A DNA stretch of 64,000 bases from Thiopseudomonas sp. (GCA_018384595.1 JAHAYO010000018.1:1-64000); one strand, 5' to 3'; shown: positions 46,648-56,756, numbered from the stretch's first letter. The notes: generated by a model from the sequence alone, not told the origin. Numbers and translations: made by a program.

Positions 46648-47861
46648 GTATTGCAAACCAGCTATTTGGCAGAAAAAAAGCCCTGCCTATTTCTGAACCA
46701 GAAAGCGTTACCGGCCTGATTCTGTCGGGCGGTGGCGCGCGTGCGGCCTATCAGGTGGGCGTGCTCAAGGCCGTGGCAGACTTGCTGCCTTGCCCAGATG
46801 AAAACCCATTTCAGGTGGTGGTGGGGACTTCCGCAGGGGCAATCAATGCCGTCAGCCTCGCTTGCGGTGCCATGCATTTTCAGCAGGCAACCCAACAGCT
46901 GGAGCGCGTCTGGCAGAATTTTACCAGTAACAAGGTATACCGGACGGACTGGCTCGGCGTGCTGGGGCAGGCCAGCCGTTTTAGCCGTGTGCATTTGCTG
47001 GGGCTTGGGCGTTCTGATGATCCGCTGGCGCTGCTGGACAATAGCCCGCTGCATGAATTGCTCGCCAGTGAGCTGGATTTTGCCGGGATTAGCCTAGCGC
47101 TGGCCCGGCGCAAGCTCAAGGCGGTGGGCATTACAGCCTTCGCCTATCAGGGAGCCAGCTCGGTAACCTTTTATCAAAGCCGGGGCACTGTGCTGCCTTG
47201 GGACAGATACCGCCGTCAGGGTGTGCCGGTGCGCTTGCAGCTGGAGCATCTGCTGGCCAGCGCCGCCATTCCACTGTTGTTTCCACCGGTGCGGCTGGAT
47301 GACGGCTTTTATGGTGATGGTGCGGTACGCCAGATGACGCCGGTGAGTCCGGCGCTGCATTTGGGCGCTAACCGGATTCTGGTGGTCGGCGTCAACAGCC
47401 GGTTGGAGGAGCAGCAGGACCGGTCGCTGCAGTGCAGCGCGCCCAGTCTGGCGCAGATCAGCGGGCACTTGCTTAACAGCACCTTTGCCGACAATTTGGA
47501 CGCTGACCTTGAACGCTTGCAACGGCTCAACCAACTAGGCGGCCTGATCAGCCCTGAGCTTCATCATCTGCAGGAAGGCTTAGCACCGGTAGAGGTGCTG
47601 GTGATTCAGCCCAGCCAAGTGATTGATGACATTGCCATTCGTCACCGACATCAGCTACCCGCATCGATCCGTACTTTTTTGCGTGGACCTGGTGCCACGC
47701 GCAGCAGCGGCGGTGGTGTGCTGAGCTATTTGTTGTTTGAAAAGGACTATTGCGCCGAGCTGATTGAACTGGGCTATCAGGATGCGATTGCCCAGAAAGA
47801 ACGATTGCAGGCGTTCTTGCGCCCGTGTCGTGGGCAGAGTGTCGGGCAGAAACCCGCTTGA
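46644..47861 (+). CDS. Patatin-like phospholipase
   Basis: A 405-residue protein. Patatin Ser/Asp dyad: oxyanion motif LILSGGGARAAYQVGVL, nucleophile elbow VVVGTSAGAINAVSLACGAM (in GTSAG), and DGA in FYGDGAVRQM. No signal peptide, so probably cytoplasmic or membrane-associated. The C-terminal 150 residues lack a known domain by eye. Coupled to lpxL by a 4-base overlap, which suggests a lipid-remodelling role. Confidence 0.9.
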   Translation: MSIANQLFGRKKALPISEPESVTGLILSGGGARAAYQVGVLKAVADLLPCPDENPFQVVVGTSAGAINAVSLACGAMHFQQATQQLERVWQNFTSNKVYRTDWLGVLGQASRFSRVHLLGLGRSDDPLALLDNSPLHELLASELDFAGISLALARRKLKAVGITAFAYQGASSVTFYQSRGTVLPWDRYRRQGVPVRLQLEHLLASAAIPLLFPPVRLDDGFYGDGAVRQMTPVSPALHLGANRILVVGVNSRLEEQQDRSLQCSAPSLAQISGHLLNSTFADNLDADLERLQRLNQLGGLISPELHHLQEGLAPVEVLVIQPSQVIDDIAIRHRHQLPASIRTFLRGPGATRSSGGGVLSYLLFEKDYCAELIELGYQDAIAQKERLQAFLRPCRGQSVGQKPA

Positions 47862-47884
47862 TCTGGGCGATGGGGCTGGGTTAG

Positions 47885-47907
47885 ACAGCAGGGCACAGCC
47901 CTGCTGT
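47885..47907. terminator. Hairpin between convergent patatin and apt genes
   Basis: ACAGCAGGGC-ACA-GCCCTGCTGT, a perfect 10-bp stem with a 3-base loop, but no T-run on either side. It lies between converging genes and could be a weak or rho-assisted terminator. Confidence 0.45.
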
Positions 47908-47918
47908 GGGCGCGTCAG

Positions 47919-48467
47919 TCAGCGTTCGTTACAGGCAAAGGCTGTCAGACTGTAGCTGGGAATACCGGCGTCCTGCAGTCGTTGTGAGCCTTCCAGCTCA
48001 GGCAGGTCAACAATCGCCGCAACTTCATACACCTGTGCGCCCATGCGGCGGATCAGGCTGGCGGCGGCAAGAAAGGTACCGCCACTGGCAATAATGTCAT
48101 CCAGCAGCAAAACCTTGTCGCCTTCGCAAAGAACATCTTTATGCACTTCCAGCACCGATTGCTCGTAGCCTGTGTCATAGGGCTCGCTAAGGACATCATC
48201 GGGCAGCTTGCCTTCTTTGCGGAACAAAATCAGCGGCTTATTCAGTGCATAGGCGACCATGGAGCCGAGCAAAAAGCCACGGGCCTCGATGGCTCCGACG
48301 TGGGTAAAATCGCTTTCGACGTAACGCTGCACCAAGCCATCAACCACCATGCGGGTTGCGCGGGGTGACTGGAATACCGGTGTAATGTCGCGAAAAATGT
48401 TGCCAGCACGCGGAAAATCGGGAATCGCCCTGATCAGGGACTTGATTGCAAAATCGTCAAAAATCAT
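47919..48467 (-). CDS. apt: Adenine phosphoribosyltransferase
   Basis: Purine salvage: adenine plus PRPP gives AMP. 182 residues from ATG 48467 ([20 protein letters not shown]), chosen over the longer frame that runs into anr. The PRPP loop reads [13 protein letters not shown], and [20 protein letters not shown] is the family segment. Downstream of anr on the same strand, as in P. aeruginosa. Confidence 0.95.
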   Translation of the reverse strand: MIFDDFAIKSLIRAIPDFPRAGNIFRDITPVFQSPRATRMVVDGLVQRYVESDFTHVGAIEARGFLLGSMVAYALNKPLILFRKEGKLPDDVLSEPYDTGYEQSVLEVHKDVLCEGDKVLLLDDIIASGGTFLAAASLIRRMGAQVYEVAAIVDLPELEGSQRLQDAGIPSYSLTAFACNER

Positions 48468-48501
48468 GGTGTGTCTCCAAATACAGGGATTGCCTTTGGG
48501 G

Positions 48502-49236
48502 TTAAACGTCTTGGCTGCCGCCGGCCAGTGCGCAGAGCTCAATCAGGTTAAGCAGGTGGATCTCTTTGCCCTCGGCCTTGAGCAGGTCGTTTTGCTGGAA
48601 ACGGGTAAAGACGCGGGATACGGTTTCGACAGCAAGCCCCAGATAATTGCCGATTTCATTACGCGACATGGCCAGACGGAACTGGTACGGCGAGTAACCA
48701 CGGGCGCGGAAACGGGCCGACAGGTTAATCAAGAAGGTGGCGATACGTTCGTCGGCGTTTTTCTTGGATAGCAACAACAGCATCTGCTGTTCGTCACGGA
48801 TTTCGCGGCTCATGATGCGCATCAGCTGGCGACGCAGTTGAGGTAGAGTGACGCTGAGCTCGTCCAAGCGTTCAAAGGGGATTTCGCAGATGGAGGTGGT
48901 TTCTAGTGCGATGGCGGAAACGGGATATTGTTCGGTATCCATGGCGGACAGCCCGACAAATTCGCTGGGCAGATGAAAACCGGTGATCTGCTCTTCACCA
49001 CAGTCAGTGATATTGAAGGTTTTCAGGCTGCCGGAGCGTACCGCATAGACTGAGTTGAATGTATCGCTTTGGCGAAACAGAAACTCGCCTTTTTTAAGGG
49101 GCCGGCTGCGCTTGACAATGGCGTCCAGCGCATTGAGGTCGCCCAGGTCGAGCGAAAGGGGCAAGCATAAGGCTGCCAGGCTGCAATCTTTACAATGGGC
49201 TTGGTGTGTACTGCGGGCGCTGATGACTTCAGCCAT
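48502..49236 (-). CDS. anr: FNR-type oxygen-sensing regulator Anr
   Basis: A 244-residue CRP/FNR-family regulator. The N-terminal cysteine cluster [11 protein letters not shown], with a further Cys in NITDCGEEQ, would ligate the oxygen-labile 4Fe-4S cluster. The recognition helix region [20 protein letters not shown] is of FNR/Anr type (E..SR). Anr turns on denitrification, arginine fermentation and microaerobic genes in pseudomonads. No Anr box (TTGAT-N4-ATCAA) was seen upstream of it. Confidence 0.95.
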   Translation of the reverse strand: MAEVISARSTHQAHCKDCSLAALCLPLSLDLGDLNALDAIVKRSRPLKKGEFLFRQSDTFNSVYAVRSGSLKTFNITDCGEEQITGFHLPSEFVGLSAMDTEQYPVSAIALETTSICEIPFERLDELSVTLPQLRRQLMRIMSREIRDEQQMLLLLSKKNADERIATFLINLSARFRARGYSPYQFRLAMSRNEIGNYLGLAVETVSRVFTRFQQNDLLKAEGKEIHLLNLIELCALAGGSQDV

Positions 49237-49420
49237 ACTTCATATCCCTTGGCCGGTGAAACAAAATCGAATGGGTCCTAGATTACCTCAGCCTATACAA
49301 AGCTGCCAGCAGTGACGTGGGGTAGGCGGGCTACTTTATGCTGATGGCGTTCGCGCAAAACAGACTAATAGGTTGCAGGGTAACGAAGTGGTGGGGGCTG
49401 CGCGGGAGCTGCCCCGCAGC

Positions 49421-49897
49421 TTATTTATTCTTTTCGCGGATGGCGCGCTGCATTTCTCGGTTGGAGTCCCGCTCTTTGAGTACATGGCGCTTGTCGAAGT
49501 CTTTTTTGCCCTTGGCCAGCGCGATTTCGCATTTGACTAGATGTTTTTTCCAGTACAGGGCCAACGCGACGCAGGTATAGCCCTGACGTTGTACGCCGCC
49601 AATCAGCTTTTCTAGTTCGTTGCGACGCAGCAACAGCTTGCGAGTGCGGGTTGGGTCGGCGACCACATGGGTACTGGCGGTTTGCAGTGGGCTGATATGA
49701 CAGCCCATCAGCCAAGCTTCTCCATCTTTTAGCAGCACATAGCTGTCAACCAGCTGGGCCTTGCCTTCGCGCAGGCTTTTTACTTCCCAGCCGGTAAGGG
49801 CAAGCCCCGCTTCAAAGCGGTGCTCGATGAAATAGTCGTGTTGCGCTTTCTTGTTGAGCGCAATAGTCCCCTTGGGGTGTTTTTTTTGCTTAGCCAT
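49421..49897 (-). CDS. smpB: SsrA-binding protein SmpB
   Basis: A 158-residue tmRNA partner for rescue of stalled ribosomes. N-terminal [40 protein letters not shown], and a basic C-terminal tail ([20 protein letters not shown]) that enters the decoding centre. The ssrA gene was not found in the window. Confidence 0.97.
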   Translation of the reverse strand: MAKQKKHPKGTIALNKKAQHDYFIEHRFEAGLALTGWEVKSLREGKAQLVDSYVLLKDGEAWLMGCHISPLQTASTHVVADPTRTRKLLLRRNELEKLIGGVQRQGYTCVALALYWKKHLVKCEIALAKGKKDFDKRHVLKERDSNREMQRAIREKNK

Positions 49898-50036
49898 AAG
49901 AGCGACATTATAAAGGCAAGATTGGCTTCTGGCGAGAGGCAGCGTTGCGTACCAGCATCATGTGCAGGGTGGTGGCAGCGTTCAACGTTCGGTAGACTGT
50001 CGCCTTCGTCAAGGTTTCGGATTGTTTAGTGTTTGC

Positions 50037-50471
50037 ATGAGTACCCTTATCAGCCGTTCCGCCCTGTTGCCGTATCCGGCGCGGGCTCTGTATGACATGG
50101 TCAATGATGTTGAGGCTTATCCGCAGTTTTTGCCCTGGTGTTCCGCTACCCGTTTGCTGGAAAGCAGTGAAACGGCGCTGCGTGCGGAGTTGACGGTGGC
50201 CAAGGCTGGGTTTACTCAGCGCTTTAGCACCCGCAACCAGATGATTCCAGGCGAACGTATCGAGCTACAACTGGAAGAAGGGCCGTTTAAGAAGCTGCAC
50301 GGCATCTGGACCTTTCAGCAGCTAACCGATGAGGCCACCAAAATTAGTTTAGACATGGAGTTTGACTATGCCGGCGCGCTGATCCGGGCAACTCTGGGGC
50401 CGCTATTTACCCATGCTGCCAACACTATGGTGGATGCTTTTTGCCAGCGTGCCAAACAACTATACGGGTGA
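50037..50471 (+). CDS. ratA: RatA-like START-domain protein
   Basis: A 144-residue START/Coq10-type protein. SALLPYPARALYDMVNDVEA, YPQFLPWCSATRLLES and PFKKLHGIWTFQQLTDEAT match RatA/PasT. In E. coli RatA was reported to inhibit 70S assembly; a Coq10-like ubiquinone role is equally likely for the fold. Divergent from smpB and followed at once by the RatB/RnfH gene, the conserved gammaproteobacterial order. Confidence 0.92.
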   Translation: MSTLISRSALLPYPARALYDMVNDVEAYPQFLPWCSATRLLESSETALRAELTVAKAGFTQRFSTRNQMIPGERIELQLEEGPFKKLHGIWTFQQLTDEATKISLDMEFDYAGALIRATLGPLFTHAANTMVDAFCQRAKQLYG

Positions 50472-50475
50472 GTCA

Positions 50476-50781
50476 ATGCAGGATATTGATGTAGAAGTGG
50501 CCTATGCACTGGCCGACAAGCAAAAAATAGTGGCGCTGAAAGTCAGCGAAGGAACCACCGTGCGTCAGGCGGTATTGCAATCGGGTTTGGAGCGAGACTT
50601 TCCTGAGCTGGATCTGGCCGGTAGCGCGCTGGGTATTTTTGGCAAGGCGGTCGCCAGGCCGGATGAGCAAGTGCTGGAGGCGGGCGAGCGGGTAGAAATT
50701 TACCGGCCGTTACTGGCTGACCCGAAGGAAGTGCGCAAACAGCGCGCGGAGCGCGCCGCTAAAGCTAAAAGCGAGGAATAG
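50476..50781 (+). CDS. RnfH family protein (RatB/PasI)
   Basis: A 101-residue ubiquitin-like protein, UPF0125. QDIDVEVAYALADKQKIVAL and GTTVRQAVLQSG fit the family. It pairs with RatA as a proposed toxin-antitoxin (RatAB/PasTI), though this is disputed. ATG 50476, four bases after ratA; the longer frame from 50413 overlaps ratA. Confidence 0.9.
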   Translation: MQDIDVEVAYALADKQKIVALKVSEGTTVRQAVLQSGLERDFPELDLAGSALGIFGKAVARPDEQVLEAGERVEIYRPLLADPKEVRKQRAERAAKAKSEE

Positions 50782-50828
50782 CAAGCAGTCCTTCTGGCGT
50801 GGAGTACGACAGAAGGAAGGAGCGTGTA

Positions 50829-51218
50829 TCAAGGCTGGTCGTAGGCAGCTTCGTCATCCTGACCGAGGATGGCTTCGTCACGGCTCACACCAGGCATAAA
50901 GTCACCTTGCAGACCGCTTAGCAAGCCTTGGTCGTCAAAATACAGGGTGATCCGTTCTTGGCGGCGTTGCTGGCGACCGGGCTCCATGCTGTACAGGTAG
51001 TCCCAGCGCCGAGCATTGAAGGTATCGCTGATCAGTGGCGTACCCATGATAAAGCGAACCTGCTGGGCGCTCATGCCAGGGCGCAGCTGGTCGATCATGT
51101 CTTGGGTAATCACGTTGCCCTGCTGTACATCCACCTTGTACACGCCGGGTACAGAGCAGCCGACAAGAGTGATACAGGCAGCCAGCCCTAGGCTGTGCAG
51201 AAAACGTTTCTTTTGCAT
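50829..51218 (-). CDS. bamE: Outer membrane assembly lipoprotein BamE (OmlA)
   Basis: A 129-residue lipoprotein of the BAM complex. Lipobox LVGC with the modified cysteine at 21, then the SmpA/OmlA fold [34 protein letters not shown]. Start ATG at 51218; a longer frame is open but would bury the signal peptide. Divergent from fur, the usual arrangement. Confidence 0.94.
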   Translation of the reverse strand: MQKKRFLHSLGLAACITLVGCSVPGVYKVDVQQGNVITQDMIDQLRPGMSAQQVRFIMGTPLISDTFNARRWDYLYSMEPGRQQRRQERITLYFDDQGLLSGLQGDFMPGVSRDEAILGQDDEAAYDQP

Positions 51219-51318
51219 TGGTGATGAACTTCCACTATCGTTTGTTGAGTTATCAGATTGGTCGCAAGAGTAAGCCCAGTTAGGGTTTTGCAAGACCGCA
51301 TGAAATGAGAAGTTGATT

Positions 51319-51720
51319 ATGTCTGAAAATGTTGAGTTGCGTAAGGCTGGTTTGAAGGTAACCCTGCCGCGGGTAAAAATCATGCAGATTTTGGATGCGG
51401 CCGAACAGCGTCATATGAGCGCTGAGGATGTGTATAAGGCGCTGATGGAAGCCGGCGATGATGTTGGCTTGGCGACGGTATACCGTGTGCTGACCCAGTT
51501 TGAGGCTGCTGGGCTGGTCATCCGTCATAATTTTGATGGGGGGCACGCCGTGTTTGAGCTGGATGATGGCGAGCACCATGATCATATTGTGTGCGTGGAC
51601 TCTGGCGAGGTATTCGAGTTTTTTGACGAAAAAATCGAGCAGCGGCAAAAAGAAATTGTTGATGAAATGGGCTACGAGCTGGTTGACCATAATCTGGTGC
51701 TGTACGTAAAGAGAAAATAA
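51319..51720 (+). CDS. fur: Ferric uptake regulator Fur
   Basis: A 133-residue metalloregulator. Winged-helix DNA-binding domain (about 1-83; [20 protein letters not shown]) and dimer domain with the metal ligands HHDHIVC. It has the single-cysteine pattern of Pseudomonas Fur (CVDSGEV), not the paired CxxC of E. coli Fur. ATG 51319 matches the family start. Confidence 0.96.
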   Translation: MSENVELRKAGLKVTLPRVKIMQILDAAEQRHMSAEDVYKALMEAGDDVGLATVYRVLTQFEAAGLVIRHNFDGGHAVFELDDGEHHDHIVCVDSGEVFEFFDEKIEQRQKEIVDEMGYELVDHNLVLYVKRK

Positions 51721-51740
51721 CGGCTCGGCCTGCTAGTGCA

Positions 51741-51765
51741 ACGCCCCGCAATGCGGGGCGTTTTT
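51741..51765. terminator. Intrinsic terminator after fur
   Basis: ACGCCCCGCA/TGCGGGGCGT perfect stem and a T5 run on the plus strand; it also lies just after the convergent sbp stop. Confidence 0.92.
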
Positions 51766-51773
51766 GGTTTGGG

Positions 51774-52766
51774 TTAGCGGTCGGTGTAAATCTGGTCGAA
51801 TACGCCGCCGTCATTGAAGTGAGTTTGCTGAATTTCGGCCCAGCTGCCGAAGGTTGCTTCGACGGGTATGAACTGTACCGCAGGGAAGCGTTCGGCAAAC
51901 TCGGCCAAGATGTCAGCATTGCGTGGACGCAGGTAGTTGTGTGCGGCAATACGCTGGGCCTCGTCCGACCACAGGTAATCAAGGTAAGCCTGCGCCAGTT
52001 CGCGGCTGCCCTTGCGCTCGACCACCTTGTCAACCAGCGTTACCGGCGGCTCGGCTTCGGCACTGACGCTGGGGTACACCACCTCAAAACCGCCGGCCCC
52101 AAATTCGCGGGCAATCATCACCGCCTCGTTTTCAAAGGTTAGCAATGCATCGCCAATGCCGTTTTGCATGAAGGTGCTGGTGGCACCACGCCCACCGGTA
52201 TCCATCACCGGCACATGGGCAAACAGCTGGCCGACAAACTCGCGGGCATCCTGCTCGTTACCCCCGTTTTGCAATACGTAAGCCCAGGCTGACAGGTAGC
52301 TGTAGCGCCCGTTGCCCGAGGTTTTTGGGTTGGGGACGATCACCTCGACGCCTTCACGAACCAGGTCGGGCCAGTCTTGGATATTTTTGGGGTTACCCTT
52401 GCGTACGATCAGGACCGTGGCCGAGCTGAACGGCGCGCTGTTGTTGGGTAGGCGACTGGCCCAGTCTTGCGGAATCAGCTGACCATATTGGTGTAAGGCA
52501 TTGATGTCGGTGGCCATGTTCATGGTAATGACATCCGCCGGCAAACCGTCGATTACCGAGCGCGCCTGCTTGCTGGAGGCACCGTGCGACATCTGGATTT
52601 GCGCTGGCTTGTTACCCAGTTCTTGCCAGTGTTTTTGGAAGGCGGGGTTGTAGTCCTTGTAAAAGTCACGCATGACATCGTATGACACGTTCAACAAGGG
52701 GGCGGCACTGAGCGACTGGCTTAGGGTCAGCAGGGCAGTTAGTGAGGCGGCCAGCAAGGGTTTCAT
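51774..52766 (-). CDS. sbp: Periplasmic sulfate-binding protein
   Basis: A 330-residue solute-binding protein with signal peptide (LLAASLTALLTLSQSLSA). LPNNSAPFSSATVLIVRKGN, PNPKTSGNGRYSYLSAWAY and GRGATSTFMQNGIGDALL are the sulfate/thiosulfate-binding signatures. It would deliver sulfate to a CysTWA ABC permease, but none is beside it here. Monocistronic; convergent with fur. Confidence 0.93.
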   Translation of the reverse strand: MKPLLAASLTALLTLSQSLSAAPLLNVSYDVMRDFYKDYNPAFQKHWQELGNKPAQIQMSHGASSKQARSVIDGLPADVITMNMATDINALHQYGQLIPQDWASRLPNNSAPFSSATVLIVRKGNPKNIQDWPDLVREGVEVIVPNPKTSGNGRYSYLSAWAYVLQNGGNEQDAREFVGQLFAHVPVMDTGGRGATSTFMQNGIGDALLTFENEAVMIAREFGAGGFEVVYPSVSAEAEPPVTLVDKVVERKGSRELAQAYLDYLWSDEAQRIAAHNYLRPRNADILAEFAERFPAVQFIPVEATFGSWAEIQQTHFNDGGVFDQIYTDR

Positions 52767-52931
52767 AGGATATAGCTCCGGCAATGGCGAGGAATGGCCG
52801 CAGTTTAGGGTGGCAGGCTTAGACTGTAAAAGAATTAAATTGAATGCTGTTATTCCTTTTTTGGCTTGCCGTGGATTGAGCGACCTGCTTAAACCCAGCG
52901 TTTGATCTTGCTGCTCTGCGCTGCTGAAAGT

Positions 52932-52957
52932 AAAAAGCCCTCTTGCGAGGGCTTTTT
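52932..52957. terminator. Intrinsic terminator after etfD
   Basis: AAAAGCCCTC-TTGC-GAGGGCTTTT on the plus strand; on the minus strand the T4-T5 tail suits etfD (stop at 52962). Confidence 0.88.
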
Positions 52958-52961
52958 GGGG

Positions 52962-54614
52962 TTACATATTGGGGTAGTTAGGGCCGCCGCCACCTTCTGG
53001 CGCGATCCAGGTGATGTTTTGTGACGGGTCCTTGATGTCACAGGTTTTACAGTGCAGGCAGTTTTCCGCGTTGATCTGCACGCGCTTGCCGCCTTCGTCT
53101 TTCTCGACGATTTCGTACACACCGGCGGGACAGTAACGCTGGGCCGGCTCGTCATACAGGGGCAGGTGCTTGTCGATGGAGATGCTCTCGTCCTTCATCA
53201 CCAAGTGAACGGGCTGGTTGGCTTCGTGTGCGGTGTTGGAGAGGAATACCGAGCTCAGGCGGTCAAAGCTGAGTTTGCCGTCCGGTTTTGGGTAGTCGAT
53301 TTTCGGGGCTTCATTGACCTTTTTCAGTTTGGCATAGTCCGGTACGGTGTCGCGCAGGGTGACCGGAATTTTGCCGCCAAACATGTTTTGGTCAACATAG
53401 TTGAAAGCACCGCCCATCAGCGCGCCGAACTTGTGGATAGCTGGGCCAAAGTTGCGGCTGCAGTAAAGGTCCTCATACAGCCAGCTGCTTTTGTAGCCCT
53501 CGACATAGGCGTTCAGCTCGTCGCCGCCGGCACCGCCGGCCAGCAGGGCGTCGGCGGCTGCTTCAGCCGCCAGCATGCCGGATTTCATCGCCGTGTGGTT
53601 GCCTTTGATTTTGGCAAAATTCAGCGTGCCTAGGTCACAGCCGATCAGTGCGCCGCCGGGGAAGACCATTTTCGGCAGTGAGTTGAAACCGCCCTTGGTG
53701 ATGGCGCGGGCACCATAGGCAACGCGGGTGCCACCTTCTAGGTACTGCTTGATCACCGGATGGTGCTTGTAGCGCTGGAACTCTTCAAAGGGCGACAGGT
53801 GCGGGTTGCTGTAGGACAGGTCAACGATCAGGCCGACCGCCACTTGGTTGTTTTCAATATGGTAAAGGAATGAACCACCGGGGTTGTCATCGTTCAGCGG
53901 CCAGCCAGCCGCGTGTACCACTAGGCCCTCTTCGTGTTTGGCTGGGTCGATGTCCCAAATTTCTTTGATGCCCAAGCCGTAGTGCTGCGGGTCGCAGTCT
54001 TGATCGAGCTGGTAGCGGGCTATCAGTTGTTTGCCAATATGACCGCGACAGCCTTCGGCAAACAGGGTGTATTTGGCGCGCAGTTCCATGCCGGGCGTGT
54101 AGCTGTCTTTTTGATTGCCGTCGTGGTCGATGCCCATGTCGCCGGTCAGAATGCCGTAGACCACGCCGTCATCGTTGATCAGCGCTTGCTGGGCGGCAAA
54201 GCCGGGATACACTTCGACGCCGAGGTTTTCCGCCTGTTCGGCCAGCCAGCGGCACAGGTTGCCCAACGAAATAATATAGTTGCCTTCGTTGTGCATGGTC
54301 TTAGGCACAAACAGACCCGGAATTTTTTGTGCCTTGTCGGCGCTTTTGAACAGGTAAATATCGTCACGCTTGACTGGTGTGTTGAGCGGTGCGCCCAGCG
54401 CTTGCCAGTCGGGGAATAGTTCGTTCAGGGCGCGTGGCTCAAATACGGCACCGGACAGACTGTGTGCGCCCACTTCAGAGCCTTTTTCTACTACGCAGAC
54501 GCTGATTTCCTGGCCTGCTTCGGCTGCTTTCTGTTTCAGCCGGCATGCGGCGGACAATCCGGCAGGGCCGGCGCCGACTATGACGACATCGAAATCCATA
54601 AATTCGCGTTCCAC
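52962..54614 (-). CDS. etfD: Electron transfer flavoprotein-ubiquinone oxidoreductase
   Basis: A 550-residue membrane-associated flavo-iron-sulfur enzyme. It takes electrons from ETF and passes them to ubiquinone. FAD-binding GXGXXG in VVIVGAGPAGLSAACRLKQK; 4Fe-4S cysteines near the C-terminus in CLHCKTCDIKDP plus a preceding Cys in RYCPAGVYE. The GTG at 54614 is the likely start: GAGGAGAG stands 5 bases before it and MEREF matches the P. aeruginosa start as I remember it. Divergent from etfBA. Confidence 0.97.
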   Translation of the reverse strand: MEREFMDFDVVIVGAGPAGLSAACRLKQKAAEAGQEISVCVVEKGSEVGAHSLSGAVFEPRALNELFPDWQALGAPLNTPVKRDDIYLFKSADKAQKIPGLFVPKTMHNEGNYIISLGNLCRWLAEQAENLGVEVYPGFAAQQALINDDGVVYGILTGDMGIDHDGNQKDSYTPGMELRAKYTLFAEGCRGHIGKQLIARYQLDQDCDPQHYGLGIKEIWDIDPAKHEEGLVVHAAGWPLNDDNPGGSFLYHIENNQVAVGLIVDLSYSNPHLSPFEEFQRYKHHPVIKQYLEGGTRVAYGARAITKGGFNSLPKMVFPGGALIGCDLGTLNFAKIKGNHTAMKSGMLAAEAAADALLAGGAGGDELNAYVEGYKSSWLYEDLYCSRNFGPAIHKFGALMGGAFNYVDQNMFGGKIPVTLRDTVPDYAKLKKVNEAPKIDYPKPDGKLSFDRLSSVFLSNTAHEANQPVHLVMKDESISIDKHLPLYDEPAQRYCPAGVYEIVEKDEGGKRVQINAENCLHCKTCDIKDPSQNITWIAPEGGGGPNYPNM

Positions 54615-55063
54615 AAGCTCTCTCCTCGGTTACACGGCTTTTATTGTTAAAGTCGCTGAACCGGGTAGCGGAGCAGCGCTGGGCATTATATCTACCATGG
54701 CGCAAACGGCCAATGCAAACGATCGTTTGAATTTTTTAAAAACCTGTTTAGAATCGGCCACGGGGATTCTCTGAACGCATACGTCCGGTCGTTACCTGCC
54801 GTTGCGTGCCGAGCTTACAAAAACAATGATTGTCCCTTTGCTGACAGATCTGTTGTTCCCGCGCTTGAGGCAGAGCCTTTGGCCGGAGGGGATTCCTTGC
54901 GGGCCGTGACCAAACCGCCCGTATTGACCGCATACCGGGTTGCGTTCAAGATAGCAGGCTATTTTGCCTGACCGACCTGGGTGGATCGCCCTGTGCGATC
55001 GTGCATGACTGTCTGGGCTTGCCTTGGCGGTATTTTTAATTCACCGGAGATAACGAGGAATCC
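54615..55063. other. Divergent regulatory region between etfD and etfB
   Basis: About 450 bases without a convincing gene. It contains the PsrA-like operator at 54716-54729. The etfB side ends in CGGAGATAACGAGGAATCC before the ATG, with a strong GAGG. The plus strand from 54780 to 55000 is otherwise featureless to me. Confidence 0.7.
54716..54729. promoter_or_regulatory. PsrA-like operator
   Basis: CAAAC-GATC-GTTTG, a perfect 14-bp palindrome that fits the consensus (G/C)AAAC-N2-4-GTTT(G/C) described for the Pseudomonas TetR-type regulator PsrA. It is 102 bases before the etfD start and 335 before etfB. PsrA responds to long-chain fatty acids; controlling ETF genes from such a site is sensible because beta-oxidation feeds electrons into ETF. 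Regulation is inferred. Confidence 0.7.
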
Positions 55064-55813
55064 ATGAAGATTCTAGTAGCTGTCAAACGAGTGGTTGACC
55101 ACAACGTAAAAGTACGCGTTAAGGCGGACTCTACCGGCGTAGAGCTGGCCAACGTCAAAATGTCGATGAACCCCTTCTGTGAAATCGGTGTGGAAGAAGC
55201 CATCCGCCTGAAGGAAAAAGGCATCGCCACCGAGGTGATTGCCGTATCGGTTGGCCCTTCTGCCGCCCAGGAGCAACTGCGTACCGCGCTGGCGCTGGGT
55301 GCCGACCGTGCCATTTTGGTTGAACAGGACGGCGAGGTCAGTTCGCTGAGCGTGGCCAAGATCCTCAAGGCGATTGCCGACAAGGAGCAGCCCGGGCTGA
55401 TCCTGCTGGGCAAGCAGGCCATTGATACCGACAACAACCAGACCGGCCAGATGCTGGGCGCGCTGACCGGTTATGCTCAGGGCACCTTTGCTTCCAAAGT
55501 GGGCGTCGAGGGCGACAAGGTCAATGTGACCCGTGAAATCGACGGTGGCCTGCAAACCGTTGGCCTGAAACTGCCGGCCATTGTCACTACCGACCTGCGT
55601 CTGAACGAGCCGCGCTATGCCAAGCTGCCAGACATCATGAAAGCCAAGAAAAAGCCGCTGGAAACAGTTACTCCGGCCGACTTGGGCGTTACTGTGGCTT
55701 CGACCCTGACCACGCTGAAGGTTGAGGCTCCGGCTCAGCGCAGCGCTGGCATTAAGGTGGCCGATGTGGCCGAACTGGTTGAAAAACTGAAGAACGAAGC
55801 GAAGGTGATCTAA
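55064..55813 (+). CDS. etfB: Electron transfer flavoprotein beta subunit
   Basis: A 249-residue AMP-binding ETF subunit that takes electrons from acyl-CoA dehydrogenases. [39 protein letters not shown] and [19 protein letters not shown] are diagnostic. Overlaps etfA by one base. Confidence 0.97.
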   Translation: MKILVAVKRVVDHNVKVRVKADSTGVELANVKMSMNPFCEIGVEEAIRLKEKGIATEVIAVSVGPSAAQEQLRTALALGADRAILVEQDGEVSSLSVAKILKAIADKEQPGLILLGKQAIDTDNNQTGQMLGALTGYAQGTFASKVGVEGDKVNVTREIDGGLQTVGLKLPAIVTTDLRLNEPRYAKLPDIMKAKKKPLETVTPADLGVTVASTLTTLKVEAPAQRSAGIKVADVAELVEKLKNEAKVI

Positions 55814-56739
55814 TGGCTATCCTGGTTATTGCAGAACACTCCAACGCTGCGCTCGGTGCAGCAACCCTGAATACCGTAACCGCTGCCAGCCAGATTGGCG
55901 GCGACATTCATGTACTGGTCGCCGGTGCCGGTTGCGCTGCTGCAGCTGAAGCAGCCGCCAAAATCAATGGCGTGGCCAAAGTGCTGGTGGCGGATGATAC
56001 CGTCTATGCACACCAGCTGCCGGAAAACGTCGCCACGCTGGTGGCCGGTCTGGGCAACGGCTACAGCCATATTTTGGCGCCAGCCACCACCACCGGCAAG
56101 AACCTGCTGCCACGTGTGGCCGCGCTGCTGGATACCGATCAGATCTCCGAGATCATTGCGGTAGAAAGTGCCGATACCTTCAAGCGTCCGATCTACGCAG
56201 GCAACGCCATTGCCACAGTACAGTCCAGTGCTGCGATCAAGGTGATCACCGTGCGCGGTACCGGTTTTGATGCGGCAGCCGAAGGCGGCTCGGCAGCGGT
56301 CGAGAACATTGCTGCTGGTGCTGATGCTGGTATTTCCAGCTTTGTCGGTGAAGAACTGGCCAAGTCCGACCGTCCTGACCTGACCTCTGCCCGCGTGGTG
56401 GTGTCCGGTGGTCGCGGCATGGGCAACGGCGAGAACTTCGGCATGCTGTATAAGCTGGCCGACAAACTGGGCGCTGCGGTGGGCGCGTCCCGTGCTGCGG
56501 TGGATGCCGGCTTTGTGCCCAACGACCTGCAAGTCGGTCAGACCGGCAAGATTGTTGCGCCGGACCTGTACATCGCGGTCGGCATTTCCGGTGCCATCCA
56601 GCATCTGGCCGGCATGAGCGGCTCCAAGGTGATTGTGGCGATCAACAAGGACGAGGATGCACCGATCTTCCAGGTGGCCGATTACGGCCTGGTGGCTGAC
56701 CTGTTCGAGGTGGTGCCGCAACTGGATGCGGCGCTCTGA
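55813..56739 (+). CDS. etfA: Electron transfer flavoprotein alpha subunit
   Basis: A 308-residue FAD-binding ETF subunit. The C-terminal signature [20 protein letters not shown] and [20 protein letters not shown] bind [23 protein letters not shown] marks domain II. Last gene of etfBA; followed by a terminator. Confidence 0.97.
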   Translation: MAILVIAEHSNAALGAATLNTVTAASQIGGDIHVLVAGAGCAAAAEAAAKINGVAKVLVADDTVYAHQLPENVATLVAGLGNGYSHILAPATTTGKNLLPRVAALLDTDQISEIIAVESADTFKRPIYAGNAIATVQSSAAIKVITVRGTGFDAAAEGGSAAVENIAAGADAGISSFVGEELAKSDRPDLTSARVVVSGGRGMGNGENFGMLYKLADKLGAAVGASRAAVDAGFVPNDLQVGQTGKIVAPDLYIAVGISGAIQHLAGMSGSKVIVAINKDEDAPIFQVADYGLVADLFEVVPQLDAAL

Positions 56740-56756
56740 GTTTTCAGGCAGGTTGA

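Noticed and set aside
45751-46656. 301-codon minus-strand open frame
   Set aside because: Antisense shadow of the lpxL-type acyltransferase gene.
48502-49420. Anr box near anr
   Set aside because: No TTGAT-N4-ATCAA or close variant was found on reading the region.
49237-49420. ssrA (tmRNA) gene near smpB
   Set aside because: The gap before smpB has no tRNA-like acceptor arm or T-loop sequence.
50037-50781. RatA/RatB as a true toxin-antitoxin defence module
   Set aside because: This pair is a conserved core gene neighbourhood with smpB, and the toxin role is disputed; treated as housekeeping.
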